Assembly: GCA_023426435.1 (NCBI GenBank)
Contig: JAFAAS010000058.1
Location: 1-33,922, forward strand
DNA length: 33,922 nt
DNA from: Verrucomicrobiota bacterium
GTDB taxonomy: Bacteria; Verrucomicrobiota; Verrucomicrobiia; Opitutales; Opitutaceae
Reading direction: 5' to 3'
The first letter of the stretch is position 1, and every line of letters starts with the position of its first letter. The notes under the pieces were generated by a model, which had not been told where the DNA came from, made no database searches, and worked only from the letters and a program-made list of their open reading frames with translations. Shown here in pieces: positions 6,878 to 15,713 of this stretch. The position numbers and the translations under genes were made by a program.

Positions 6878-9805
6878 TCACCCAACATTCGCCTTCGCTC
6901 CAGCCACGCGCCACCGCCGCAACGCCGCTCCCGTCAACGACCGTTCGCTCGCCTCGATCTCGTTCCGCGCACCCGCGAACACGATCTCGCCGCCATCGCG
7001 TCCGCCGCCCGGCCCGAGATCGATGATCCAGTCCGCGAGATGGATCACATCCAGATTGTGCTCGATCACGATCACCGTGTTCCCCGCATCGCGCAGCCTG
7101 AACAACAGGTCCATCAACTTCTGGATATCCACCCAGTGCAGCCCCGTCGTCGGCTCATCGAGAATATATAACGTCGATCCTTGCTGCCGCTTGCTCAACT
7201 CCAACGACAACTTCAACCGCTGCGCCTCCCCGCCCGACAACGTCGTCGCCGACTGCCCGAGCGTCAGATAACCGAGCCCCACCGCATCCAGCGTCGCGAG
7301 CTTATCGATCACGCGCGGGATGTTGCGAAACAGCGAAATCGCCTCGCGCACCGTCATGTCCAACACGTCCGCGATCGACTTGCCGTGAAACAAGATCTCC
7401 AGCGTCTCGCGATTGAACCTCCGCCCGCCGCAACTCGGACACGGCGCATACGCATCCGCCATGAACTGCATGTCCAACTTGATCACGCCATCGCCCTGAC
7501 ACCGCTCGCAGCGCCCGCCACGCACGTTGAACGAAAATCGGCTCGCCTTGTATCCGCGCACTTTCGCCAGCGGCACTTGCGCAAACAAATCCCGCAACAA
7601 TCCCAACAAATCCACATACGTCGCCGGATTCGACCGCGGACTCCGCCCAATCGGCTCCTGATCCACCTGCACGAGCTTTTCGAAGAAATCCAGATTCTCG
7701 ATGTGCCGGTGCTTTCCGGGAATCGTCTTCGCGCCATTCAACTTCCGCGCCGCCGCCGCCGCGAGCACGTCGTTCACCAGCGTGCTTTTCCCCGAGCCGC
7801 TCACGCCCGTCACACAGGTCAGCAGGCCCACCGGAAAACGCGCATCGATCCCGCGCAAATTATTCGCCCGCGCCTCGCGCACCGTCAGCCACGCGCCATC
7901 CGGTTCCTTCGTCTTCGCATCTTTCACCACGCTCAAGGTCCGCGCCAGATACGGTCCGGTGCGCGACTCCTTCGCCGACAACCGCACGCACTCCTCCGGC
8001 GTCCCCTGAAACAACAACCGCCCGCCTTCCACGCCCGCCTCCGGCCCGAGTTCAATCAACTGATCCGCCAGCCGCATCGTGTCCTCGTCATGCTCGACCA
8101 CGAGCACCGTATTCCCGCGATCGCGCAACGCCACCAGCGTATCCAACAGCTTCTGATTATCGTGCGGATGCAGCCCGATGCTCGGCTCATCCAAAACATA
8201 AATCACGCCCATCAATCCCATTCCCAATTGCGTCGCCAACCGCACCCGCTGCGCCTCCCCACCCGACAGCGTCGAGTAATCCCGCTCGAGCGTCAGATAA
8301 CCCAATCCCGTCTCCTCCAAAAACTCCAACCGCTGCTCGATCCCCGTCACTACCTCCCTCACCGCCTCATTGCTTCCATGCTCCGCCACCGCCGCCCGCG
8401 CCACTTCATGCGCCCCTTCCACATCGAGTTCCAAAAACTCCGGAAACGTCACCTCATCCTTGGAGTTTGAAATTTGTTCCTTCTCTGGAGCTTGGATCTT
8501 GGATCTTGGAGCTTTCAACAACACCGCTCCGCTCCGCGCATTCAACCGCGTCCCTTTACACTCCGGACACTCCCCCGCGATCATGAAGGTCGTCAGCCGC
8601 GCACGAAATCCCTCGCTGTCCGTGTGCCGCCAGCTGTCCTCCAAATCCGCAATCACCCCCGGAAACGTCGCCGCCTTCGCCTCGCGCATCCGTCGCAACT
8701 TGAACGCAAACTGACGCTCCCCCGCCCCAAACAAAATCGCCGCCCGCGTCTCCTCCGGCAGCTTTCGCCACGGCACATCCGGATCGAACGGCAACTGCTC
8801 CGCCAGCTGCTTCAACAGCGCATTGTGTTTGATGATGAGATTCTTCCCGCCAATCCGCCACGGCTTGATCGCGCCTTCCCTCACGCTCTTCTCCGGATCC
8901 GGCACGATCAACTCCGGCACAAATTTCATCTTCCGCCCCAATCCGCCGCAGGTCGGACACGCCCCTTCCTTGTGATTGAACGAAAAATGCCGGGGCGTCA
9001 GCCGCTCGAACACATCCCCGCAAATCTCGCACGCCAGCGACTGGCTCAACGCAATCTCCCGCCACGGTTCGTCCGCTTTCTTCTGCGCCAGCACGATCAC
9101 GCGATCTTTCCCTTCCCGAAACGCCAGCTCCAACGAATCCGCCAGCCGGCTCCGCTGATCCGCATTCGCCACCAAGCGATCGATCACGAGATCCACCGCA
9201 ATTTCCTTCGTCCCCGTCCCAATCAACTTCGGCTCATCCAGATTCTTGATCTCGCCATCCAGCCGCACGCGCTGAAATCCCCGCTGCCGCAACCGCGGTA
9301 GTTCATCTCTCAATACACTCGGCTTCGCCCGCATCGCCGGCGCCAGCAAAATCACCCGCTCGCCCGCGCACTCCGTCAGCACGCGCTGGACATTGTCGTC
9401 CAACGATCGCTGCACCACCCGCCCGCCGTCTTTCGGACACCTTTGCTCACCCACCAACGCCCAAAGCAGTTGCGCATAATCCGCAATCTCCGTCGCCGTC
9501 GCGATCGTGCTCCTCGGCCCGCCCGCCCCCGTCCGCTGCTCGATCGCCAGCACCGGCGACAGCCCGTGAATGAAATCCACATCCGGCCGCTTCAACTGCT
9601 CCAACACCTGCCGCGCCTGCGTCGACAGGCTCTCCATGTATTTCCGATACCCTTCCGCATAGATCGTATCGAACGCCAGCGACGACTTCCCCGACCCGCT
9701 CGGCCCCGTAATCACCACGAGCTTCCCGCGCGGAATCCGCAGCTCGAGGTTTTTCAGATTATGCTCTCTCGCTCCTTTGATGTGAATGTGCGTCGCGGCC
9801 TGCAT
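6878..9805 (-). CDS. uvrA: excinuclease ABC subunit A
   Basis: DNA-damage recognition ATPase of nucleotide excision repair, acting with UvrB; 975 aa versus about 940 in E. coli. First ABC module: Walker A GPSGSGKS at 34-41, signature LSGGEAQRVRLA, Walker B 'VIYVLDEPSIGLH'. Second module: GVSGSGKST, LSGGEAQRLKLS, 'LYILDEPTTGLH'. Two zinc sites are visible: C-x2-C ... C-P-T-C in the first half and CERCQGDG ... CPSC in the second. The DNA-binding entry 'IEQRTGAGGPRSTIAT' differs from the canonical 'IxQKxxxxNPRSTVGT', so this may be a divergent or second UvrA. Residues about 430-449 are an AT-richer, repeat-like insert. ATG 9805 is chosen; a GTG at 9820 with GAGGGG upstream is an alternative. No uvrB or uvrC is nearby. 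Confidence 0.93.
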   Translation of the reverse strand: MQAATHIHIKGAREHNLKNLELRIPRGKLVVITGPSGSGKSSLAFDTIYAEGYRKYMESLSTQARQVLEQLKRPDVDFIHGLSPVLAIEQRTGAGGPRSTIATATEIADYAQLLWALVGEQRCPKDGGRVVQRSLDDNVQRVLTECAGERVILLAPAMRAKPSVLRDELPRLRQRGFQRVRLDGEIKNLDEPKLIGTGTKEIAVDLVIDRLVANADQRSRLADSLELAFREGKDRVIVLAQKKADEPWREIALSQSLACEICGDVFERLTPRHFSFNHKEGACPTCGGLGRKMKFVPELIVPDPEKSVREGAIKPWRIGGKNLIIKHNALLKQLAEQLPFDPDVPWRKLPEETRAAILFGAGERQFAFKLRRMREAKAATFPGVIADLEDSWRHTDSEGFRARLTTFMIAGECPECKGTRLNARSGAVLLKAPRSKIQAPEKEQISNSKDEVTFPEFLELDVEGAHEVARAAVAEHGSNEAVREVVTGIEQRLEFLEETGLGYLTLERDYSTLSGGEAQRVRLATQLGMGLMGVIYVLDEPSIGLHPHDNQKLLDTLVALRDRGNTVLVVEHDEDTMRLADQLIELGPEAGVEGGRLLFQGTPEECVRLSAKESRTGPYLARTLSVVKDAKTKEPDGAWLTVREARANNLRGIDARFPVGLLTCVTGVSGSGKSTLVNDVLAAAAARKLNGAKTIPGKHRHIENLDFFEKLVQVDQEPIGRSPRSNPATYVDLLGLLRDLFAQVPLAKVRGYKASRFSFNVRGGRCERCQGDGVIKLDMQFMADAYAPCPSCGGRRFNRETLEILFHGKSIADVLDMTVREAISLFRNIPRVIDKLATLDAVGLGYLTLGQSATTLSGGEAQRLKLSLELSKRQQGSTLYILDEPTTGLHWVDIQKLMDLLFRLRDAGNTVIVIEHNLDVIHLADWIIDLGPGGGRDGGEIVFAGARNEIEASERSLTGAALRRWRVAGAKANVG
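8458..8516. repeat. repeat-like in-frame insert inside uvrA
   Basis: On the coding strand this stretch contains AGCTCCAAGATCC, a repeated AAGATCC, then CCAGAGAAGG and a run of CAAATTTCAAACTCC. Its G+C (about 44 % by hand count over 55 bases) is far below its surroundings. It adds the peptide 'APRSKIQAPEKEQISNSK' where UvrA proteins normally have no such segment, keeping the frame. It resembles a dispersed DNA repeat I recall from intergenic regions, but this was not searched. Confidence 0.6.
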
Positions 9806-9896
9806 GGCTGGAACGCGCACCTTAACCGAAACCCCTCAGGATCAAAGCCGAAGTGCAAAAATTCGCGCAACCGTTCCGCCGAAAACCGAACCCCGC

Positions 9897-10256
9897 TCAC
9901 GCAAAAAACCGCTCCGCCACAATCTTCCCGTCCCTCACTTCATAAACGCACAGCTCCGTCATTCTCATCCGCGGCTGCCCTTTCATCGTCACGTCCATCA
10001 GCATCGTGCACGCGAACACATTCGTCGCGACCAGGGGCTCCGACACTTCCAACGCGTGCATCTCCTCAACCATCGCGTCGAACTTCTTCCCTTTTTCGAG
10101 AATCGCCGGCAGGCCTTTCGTCTCCTTCTCGAACGCCGGCGTGGCGTAAGGCTCGATGCTCACCGCCTCCTCCGCATACAACTCACGCTGCGCCGCTTCC
10201 CATTTCGCTCCGCGGCAGTGCTCCACGAGGCGTTTCGCAATTTCTTCGATCGTCAT
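9897..10256 (-). CDS. SnoaL-like / NTF2-fold protein
   Basis: Codes for 119 aa, starting MTIEEIAKRLVEHCRGAKWEAAQRELYAEE in form: an N-terminal helix followed by 'YAEEAVSIEP', the typical opening of SnoaL-like cone-shaped barrels. Then come 'KGLPAILEKGKKFD', 'EEMHALEVSEPLVATNVFAC' and beta strands 'MRMTELCVYEVRDGKIVAERFF', the characteristic strand-turn-strand end of the NTF2-like superfamily. The superfamily includes isomerases, hydrolases and non-enzymatic ligand-binding proteins, so no reaction can be assigned. It has no signal peptide and is probably cytoplasmic. It is upstream of uvrA on the same strand, with 91 nt between its stop and the uvrA start. Confidence 0.8.
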   Translation of the reverse strand: MTIEEIAKRLVEHCRGAKWEAAQRELYAEEAVSIEPYATPAFEKETKGLPAILEKGKKFDAMVEEMHALEVSEPLVATNVFACTMLMDVTMKGQPRMRMTELCVYEVRDGKIVAERFFA

Positions 10257-10417
10257 GGCAGCACCGTTCCTGCGCCGACGCCGCCCGAAAGGCCAGCTTC
10301 GCTCGCGCGACCCTCCATTTGTCAGGGAATCCCGGATTGACCGTCGTCGCCCGCCTTTCTCGTCGACGACTCAGCTTCGCAACACGATGACGTCGCCAGC
10401 GTCCGCCGCGCTCGCCC

Positions 10418-12913
10418 ATGCCCGTTCCCGTCATTTCGGCGTTCTCACGTCTTCGATGCGCGTGCCTCCCACGACGCCCGCTCGTCTTCATCGCTCTCCT
10501 CTGCGCCCGCGCGGTCGCCGCCGACTACTACTTGGGCACACCCATTCCTCCCTCCGGCATCGCTCTCCGCGATATCGTCGAACTTAACACGCGCTCTCTC
10601 CGCCCCGGCGATCGCGTCTTCTTCGCCGGAGGAACCACGTTTTCCGGCACCATCGAACTGCACGCCGACGATTCCGGCACCGCTTCCCAACCGGTCGAAC
10701 TCGCCAGCTTCGGCTCCGGACGCGCCACCGTCCACGGGGGCACCGACTCCGCCATTCGAATCTACAACGCCTCCGGTTTCGTCATCCGCGATCTCACCCT
10801 CACCGGCAGCGGCGCCAGCACAAATACCGGCGCCGGCCTCAGCGCGGGCGTCGAACGCGCCGACGACCAAAAGCTCCCCTTCCTCCGCTTCGAACGACTC
10901 GAGATCTCCGGCTTCCGCAAAGGCGTCGAGCTCTGGGCCTGGTTCACCGGCTCCACGCCTGCATGGCCCGGCTTCCGCGACGTCACGATCGCCGGCCTCG
11001 ATGTGCACGACAATCTCGCCGTCGGCATCGAAGTATCCGGAACATGGAGACCGGACGGCGACGGCACTCACTACTCGCACGAGGATGTCACGATCTCGCA
11101 CTGCACCGTCTGGAACAACTTCGGCGATCCTTCCCACCCTCAAAACACGGGAAACGGCATCGTCATCGGCGGCGTGAACCGCGGGACAGTCGAATATTGC
11201 GTCGCTCACCACAACGGCGGCGCCGGGCCCGCCACCGGCGGCGGGCCTTTCGGCATCTGGGCCTGGGAATCTCGCGCCGTCATTCTCCAATACAATCTCG
11301 TGCACCACCAGCGCAGCTCCACGCCCGTCGACGGCGGCGCCTACGATCTCGATGGCGGCTGCCGCGAGTGCGTCGTCCAATACAACTACTCGTATCAGAA
11401 CGAAGGCCCCGCCATCGGGCTCATCCAGTTCGACGGCGCCTCGCCGCATCGCGACAATGTCGTCCGTTTCAACATCTCGGAAAACGACAGTCGCAAGTCC
11501 GCCGAGGGCGCGGTCTTCGTCGGCAACTTCGCCATCGCGCACGGCATCGAAAACGCCGGGATCCACAACAACACGTTCTTCATCAGCGCGACCCCCACCG
11601 GACTGCGGCCGCCCGCCGTGACCATCCACGAAAACGAGGGCGTTTCCGGCGTTCATCTGCGAAATAATCTGCTCTTCGCCAGTCACGATGGCCCTCTCCT
11701 CGCCTCCGTGCCCCCGCCCGCAAAGGCCCGGTTCCAGGGCAACAACTATTGGGGCGGTCGCTTCGACTTGGATGCCATTCGTTCCGCCGGACAAGAAATG
11801 CTCTCCGCCACCTCTCTCGGATCGCGCCTCGATCCTCGCCTGCAAAATCCGGGCGGCGGCGGCTCGCCCCAGGAACCTTCCGACCTCCCCGCTCTCTTCG
11901 CCTACCGTTTGTCCGCCGGTTCACCACTGATCTCCGCCGGCCTCGATCTCGCCGGATTGTTCAATATCGACCCGGGCCTGACCGATTTTTTCGGCGTCCC
12001 GCTCACGCTCCCCCTCAGCGTCGGCGCATCCACATTCCAACTACCACCGCCCGTCGGTGAATCCGACACGCGTCTCGCAGCCATCTCGATTCGCTCGTTC
12101 TGCGGCCCCGGCAACCAGGCCGCAATCGGCGGCTTCGTCATCACAGGCACCGCCCCGCAAACGGTCCTCGTTCGCGCCGTCGGGCCCAGTCTCGCCGCCG
12201 CCGGTTTGTCGCCCACCGAACTTCTCGCCGATCCCGCATTCACGCTTCACGACGCGAGAAACGGCAATGCCGTCGTCGCCGAGAACGACGACTGGACCTC
12301 CAACCGCGATCGCGACGCGCTGCTCGCGGCCACGGCGCGCAGCGGCGCCACGCCTCTCTCCGCCACCGACACCCGCAGCGCCGCTCTCGTCGTGACCCTC
12401 GATCCCGGCGTTTACACCTTCGTCGTTTCAGGAAAAGGCGGCGCCAGCGGAATCGTCCTCACTGAGATCTACGCCGCCAATCCGACGCCCGTTGACGCTC
12501 GACTGGCCGCCATCTCCGGACGCGTCTTCTGCGGATCCGGCAACGATGTCGCCATCGGCGGTTTCGTCGTCCACGGCACTCGCCCTCGCCGGATGTTGAT
12601 CCGCGCCGTCGGCCCCAGCCTCGCCGCCGCCAATCTTCCCGCCTCCCAACTTCTCACCGATCCATTTTTCAGCATTCACGACGCCCGAGCTGGAAACGTC
12701 GTGGTTGCCGAAAACGACAACTGGGCCGCCGCCCCCAATTCTTCCGAGATGCTCACCGTCGCCTCACGCATCGGAGCGAGCGACCTCCTGGCCTCCGATT
12801 CCTCTTCCGCCGCGCTTCTCGTCACCCTCGATCCCGGCATCTACACGTTCGTCATCTCGAACCGCGCTCCGGGCTCCGGCATCGTCCTCACCGAAATCTA
12901 CGCCGCCGACTGA
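10418..12913 (+). CDS. secreted right-handed beta-helix protein with two C-terminal repeat modules
   Basis: Codes for 831 aa. A signal peptide (…RRPLVFIALLCARAVAA) precedes mature sequence starting about residue 36. Residues about 80-430 have pectate-lyase-like right-handed beta-helix character: 'RIYNASGFVIRDLTLTGSG', 'ITISHCTVWNN'-type turns, repeated N-x-h-h / h-x-h-x-N turns, and 'HHNGGAG', 'VVQYNYSYQNEGPAIGL'. The final 280 residues are two tandem copies of a module starting RLAAIS at residues 552 and 695 (period 143 aa, 429 bp), each running through 'GFV(I/V)xGT', 'RAVGPSLAAA', 'DPxFxxHDAR', 'VVAEND' to 'GIVLTEIYAA'. The module is frequent at the C-termini of verrucomicrobial exported proteins. 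A polysaccharide-binding or degrading role is plausible but no catalytic residues were identified. It converges on the cytochrome-dehydrogenase gene with 29 nt between. Confidence 0.85.
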   Translation: MPVPVISAFSRLRCACLPRRPLVFIALLCARAVAADYYLGTPIPPSGIALRDIVELNTRSLRPGDRVFFAGGTTFSGTIELHADDSGTASQPVELASFGSGRATVHGGTDSAIRIYNASGFVIRDLTLTGSGASTNTGAGLSAGVERADDQKLPFLRFERLEISGFRKGVELWAWFTGSTPAWPGFRDVTIAGLDVHDNLAVGIEVSGTWRPDGDGTHYSHEDVTISHCTVWNNFGDPSHPQNTGNGIVIGGVNRGTVEYCVAHHNGGAGPATGGGPFGIWAWESRAVILQYNLVHHQRSSTPVDGGAYDLDGGCRECVVQYNYSYQNEGPAIGLIQFDGASPHRDNVVRFNISENDSRKSAEGAVFVGNFAIAHGIENAGIHNNTFFISATPTGLRPPAVTIHENEGVSGVHLRNNLLFASHDGPLLASVPPPAKARFQGNNYWGGRFDLDAIRSAGQEMLSATSLGSRLDPRLQNPGGGGSPQEPSDLPALFAYRLSAGSPLISAGLDLAGLFNIDPGLTDFFGVPLTLPLSVGASTFQLPPPVGESDTRLAAISIRSFCGPGNQAAIGGFVITGTAPQTVLVRAVGPSLAAAGLSPTELLADPAFTLHDARNGNAVVAENDDWTSNRDRDALLAATARSGATPLSATDTRSAALVVTLDPGVYTFVVSGKGGASGIVLTEIYAANPTPVDARLAAISGRVFCGSGNDVAIGGFVVHGTRPRRMLIRAVGPSLAAANLPASQLLTDPFFSIHDARAGNVVVAENDNWAAAPNSSEMLTVASRIGASDLLASDSSSAALLVTLDPGIYTFVISNRAPGSGIVLTEIYAAD
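12071..12910 (+). repeat. tandem protein-coding duplication (2 x 429 bp)
   Basis: Copy 1 begins at 12071 and copy 2 at 12500, each encoding the RLAAIS...TEIYAA module at the C-terminus of the beta-helix protein. Protein identity between copies is clearly high (shared 'AIGGFV', 'AVGPSLAAA', 'VTLDPG.YTFV.S', 'SGIVLTEIYAA'), but the DNA has diverged in many third positions, so it is not a recent duplication. Confidence 0.85.
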
Positions 12914-12942
12914 CGCGCCTCGTCTTTGATCCCCGAGCCCGC

Positions 12943-14658
12943 TCAGCGTCCCGGACTATTCCACGGATACGCCGCCTTCACCCGCCGGATCATCCCGTCG
13001 TCCTTGGTCAGCACGAATAAATCCCCCCTCCGCTCGTCGTATCCAATTCTCAAATGCGCCCGCTGCGCCTTCGCCAGCGCCTTCACCGTCGTCTCCCGCC
13101 CGTCACGCACCACCGCAAGTTCGTAGATCGTCCGATCCGCCAGTCCCGCATCGGCTTCCATGAAGAAAATCCGGCCGTTCACGATGTCGCCGAAAACATA
13201 CCTCCCCTTCAATCGCTCCAGCGGCCCGCGATAAACATACCCGCCTGTCACGCCCGCGCCGTCGACATGATCGTATTCGCCCCACGGCAAACGCACGCCT
13301 TTCAACTCCTCCTCCGTTGCCGGATGAACCGTCTTCAAATCCTTTCGCCCATCGATCTTCGTTCGCCCTTCGATCCCCGCGACACCCCAGCCATACGCGG
13401 CGCCTTTCTCCACGATGTTCACCTCCTCCACATTCGCCTCGCCGATATCCACCGCGATCAACCGCTTCCCATGCGCCAGATCCCAGCTGATCCGATGCGG
13501 ATTTCGAAATCCATACGCCCAGATCTCGCGATGCGCCGTCGCGTCCTCGCTCGTCGCGAAAGGATTGTCCGCCGGAATTCCGTAGCGCCCGTTCGCACTG
13601 TTCCTTCCCGCCGGATCGATCCGGAGAATCGCCCCAAACAACGTTCGCGGATGCCCCGCCATCTCCGGCCGACCCAAGTTCGCCGCACCTCCATCCCCGA
13701 TACAAATATACAACAGCCCGTAATCCGGATCGCTCCGCGCCACCGGCGCAAACGCGATCTCCTGCGCGTTGTGCGCCGTTGTCGGCGTCGCAAACCGCAA
13801 CACTTCCCGCCGCGTTCCCGCGAAACTCTCCGCCGCCACGTCGCTCAATCTCCACTCCGTCAACACCCACTCGAGCGGCGGCAGCGGACCCGGCGGCACG
13901 TCAACCGGCACATCGTTTGGATTGATCACCGGCGATCCGCGCCTCCGCTCCGAATGAATCGTGTAAAACATCCCATTTCGCTCGAACTCCGGATGCAGCG
14001 CAAAACTCCCCAATCCGCTCGCCACTCCGGGATCGCACAGGAACTCCGGAAAAAACGGCCGCACATCCAAAAACACGCTCACCTCGTCTCCACGAATCCG
14101 ATACAAAGTCCCCATCAGCTCATCCACCAACAACGCGCCTTCTTCCCGCGGATCGGGCCGCAACAACGTGATGCCTTTATACGCCGTCCGGCCCGGCAGC
14201 CGCGGAATCTCGACCACGTCCTCCAACTCGATCGCCAGTCCCGACGCCTTCACCGGCGCACACCACCTCACGTCCGCCACCGCAGCGGTCGCCGCGTCGA
14301 TCTCGATCGCTCTCAACCCGCGCGCCTTCGTCTCACCGTCGATATGCGCGATGATCGCCGCAATGTCCCGATCCGCCAAATGCGAGAACGACGGCATCGG
14401 CACTTTGTAGCGGCGCAACAGCGCACTCGCCCGCGCATCGCCCGACTCGATCACTTTCATCGGCTCGCGAATCCATGCCCTCAACCGCTCCTCGCTCAAC
14501 AACTCCGTCACTCCACCCAGCGGCGGCCCGAATCCTTCCTCCACCAGCGAGTGACACGCCCCGCAATGCTGCGCGAATAACGCGCGCCCTTCTTCCGCCG
14601 CTCGCACTCCACTCGCTGCGAGCGCCGCCCAGCCCGCGATCAGCCGCGTCAATCTCAT
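12943..14658 (-). CDS. cytochrome c - PQQ-dependent sugar dehydrogenase fusion
   Basis: Codes for 571 aa. The start at 14658 gives a signal peptide (MRLTRLIAGWAALAASGVRAA). A small cytochrome c domain follows at once: haem motif C32-G-A-C35-H36, and 'VPMPSFSHL' with Met88 as the likely axial ligand. Residues about 150-570 form a GSDH-type beta-propeller, with 'GLLYICIGDGGAANLG', 'GHPRTLFGAILRIDPAG', 'EIWAYGFRNPHRISWD' and 'VEEVNIVEKGAAYGWG'. Such enzymes oxidise aldose or sorbosone-type sugars in the periplasm, and the fused cytochrome would take up electrons. The cytochrome is at the N-terminus. It is the second gene of a minus-strand pair, 41 nt after the TolB-like gene. The substrate is unknown. 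Confidence 0.88.
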   Translation of the reverse strand: MRLTRLIAGWAALAASGVRAAEEGRALFAQHCGACHSLVEEGFGPPLGGVTELLSEERLRAWIREPMKVIESGDARASALLRRYKVPMPSFSHLADRDIAAIIAHIDGETKARGLRAIEIDAATAAVADVRWCAPVKASGLAIELEDVVEIPRLPGRTAYKGITLLRPDPREEGALLVDELMGTLYRIRGDEVSVFLDVRPFFPEFLCDPGVASGLGSFALHPEFERNGMFYTIHSERRRGSPVINPNDVPVDVPPGPLPPLEWVLTEWRLSDVAAESFAGTRREVLRFATPTTAHNAQEIAFAPVARSDPDYGLLYICIGDGGAANLGRPEMAGHPRTLFGAILRIDPAGRNSANGRYGIPADNPFATSEDATAHREIWAYGFRNPHRISWDLAHGKRLIAVDIGEANVEEVNIVEKGAAYGWGVAGIEGRTKIDGRKDLKTVHPATEEELKGVRLPWGEYDHVDGAGVTGGYVYRGPLERLKGRYVFGDIVNGRIFFMEADAGLADRTIYELAVVRDGRETTVKALAKAQRAHLRIGYDERRGDLFVLTKDDGMIRRVKAAYPWNSPGR

Positions 14659-14699
14659 GCACCTTCGTGCGCCCGCTTGCGCTCTGTTGCGGCCATTTC

Positions 14700-15623
14700 T
14701 CACGGGCCAAACGTATAGCTCGCAAACGCCACCCACCGCCCGTCGCGCGACCAACACGGCACGTTCAACGATCCATTTCCCCCGCTAAACCGCGCGATCT
14801 CTCGAACTTCTCCATCTCCTCCCGCCGGCAACAATCGCAACACATGCTCGCCATCCGGCGGATGCCCCGTGTCGAACGGCACCTTCGTCGATAGCACCAA
14901 CACCCACTTCCCATCCGGCGACGGATGCGGAAACCAGTTGTGATATCCATCGCTCGTCACCTGCTCCTGACCACTTCCATCCGTTCGCATTCGCCAAATC
15001 TGCACGCCGCCGTCGCGCACTGAGTGATAATAAATCCACTCCCCGTCCGCCGAATAATCCGGACCATTCTCATTCCCCGGCTCCGTCGTCAGCCGCCGCT
15101 CCGGTCCGCCCGCCACCGGCACCGTATAAACGTCGTAATTGCCCTCGCGCGCCGCGCCGTAAGTCAGCGTTTTCCCATCCGGCGACCAGCCGTGCCAATA
15201 CGCCGGCTCCGACGTCTCCACGCGCGACGGCTCTCCGCCTTCGATCGGCACAACATAAATCCGCGACTTCCCGCTCTCCGTCAGATCGCTGATCGCCAAC
15301 CGCGTCCCGTCCGGCGAGATCCCGTGATCGTTGATGTTCTTCACCGCGAATCCCGTCTCGATCGTCATCGGTCGCGCGCCTTCCTCCAATCGCAACCGCC
15401 ATATCCGGCCGCCGTGATTGTAGTAGAGCGCATCGCCGTTCGGCGCGAAATGCGGCGCCTCCATTTTTCCTTCCGCGCGATGCACCACCCGGCGCGCTCC
15501 TGTTTCCACATTCACCATCTCCAACGCCGACGCCGCGATCGCCGCCGACGCCTCCGGCCCCATCAGACTCAACGCCAGAACGCCTGCAGAAACGGCCAAG
15601 CCGCGAAGCCTTGATAAATGCAT
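14700..15623 (-). CDS. exported TolB-like (PD40) beta-propeller protein
   Basis: Codes for 307 aa. A signal peptide (MHLSRLRGLAVSAGVLALSLMGPEASA) is followed by at least five PD40/TolB repeats, recognisable by 'FAPNGDALYY', 'ISPDGTRLAIS', 'WSPDGKTLTYG', 'YSADGEWIYYHS', 'PSPDGKWVLVLS' and 'WSRDGRWVAFAS'. No peptidase domain follows, so it is a free-standing propeller, probably periplasmic and perhaps a scaffold or sensor. The ATG at 15623 is supported by the signal peptide. It lies 41 nt upstream of the sugar dehydrogenase fusion and is probably co-transcribed with it. Its role is not defined. Confidence 0.85.
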   Translation of the reverse strand: MHLSRLRGLAVSAGVLALSLMGPEASAAIAASALEMVNVETGARRVVHRAEGKMEAPHFAPNGDALYYNHGGRIWRLRLEEGARPMTIETGFAVKNINDHGISPDGTRLAISDLTESGKSRIYVVPIEGGEPSRVETSEPAYWHGWSPDGKTLTYGAAREGNYDVYTVPVAGGPERRLTTEPGNENGPDYSADGEWIYYHSVRDGGVQIWRMRTDGSGQEQVTSDGYHNWFPHPSPDGKWVLVLSTKVPFDTGHPPDGEHVLRLLPAGGDGEVREIARFSGGNGSLNVPCWSRDGRWVAFASYTFGP

Positions 15624-15628
15624 GTGAG

Positions 15629-15657
15629 GTCGGGGTGTGGGGAACGCCCCGCCCGAC
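15629..15657. repeat. nested hairpin element upstream of the TolB-like gene
   Basis: Outer arms GTCGGG (15629-15634) and CCCGAC (15652-15657) enclose an inner GGGG-AACG-CCCC hairpin (15639-15650). It lies in the gap just before the TolB-like start codon and resembles the other intergenic palindromes. A leader or attenuator role is possible but unproven. Confidence 0.5.
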
Positions 15658-15713
15658 GCACCATCTCCGAAAAAGTTGAGCGAAATCTATCCGCCGCCGC
15701 GCCTCGCCGCCGC

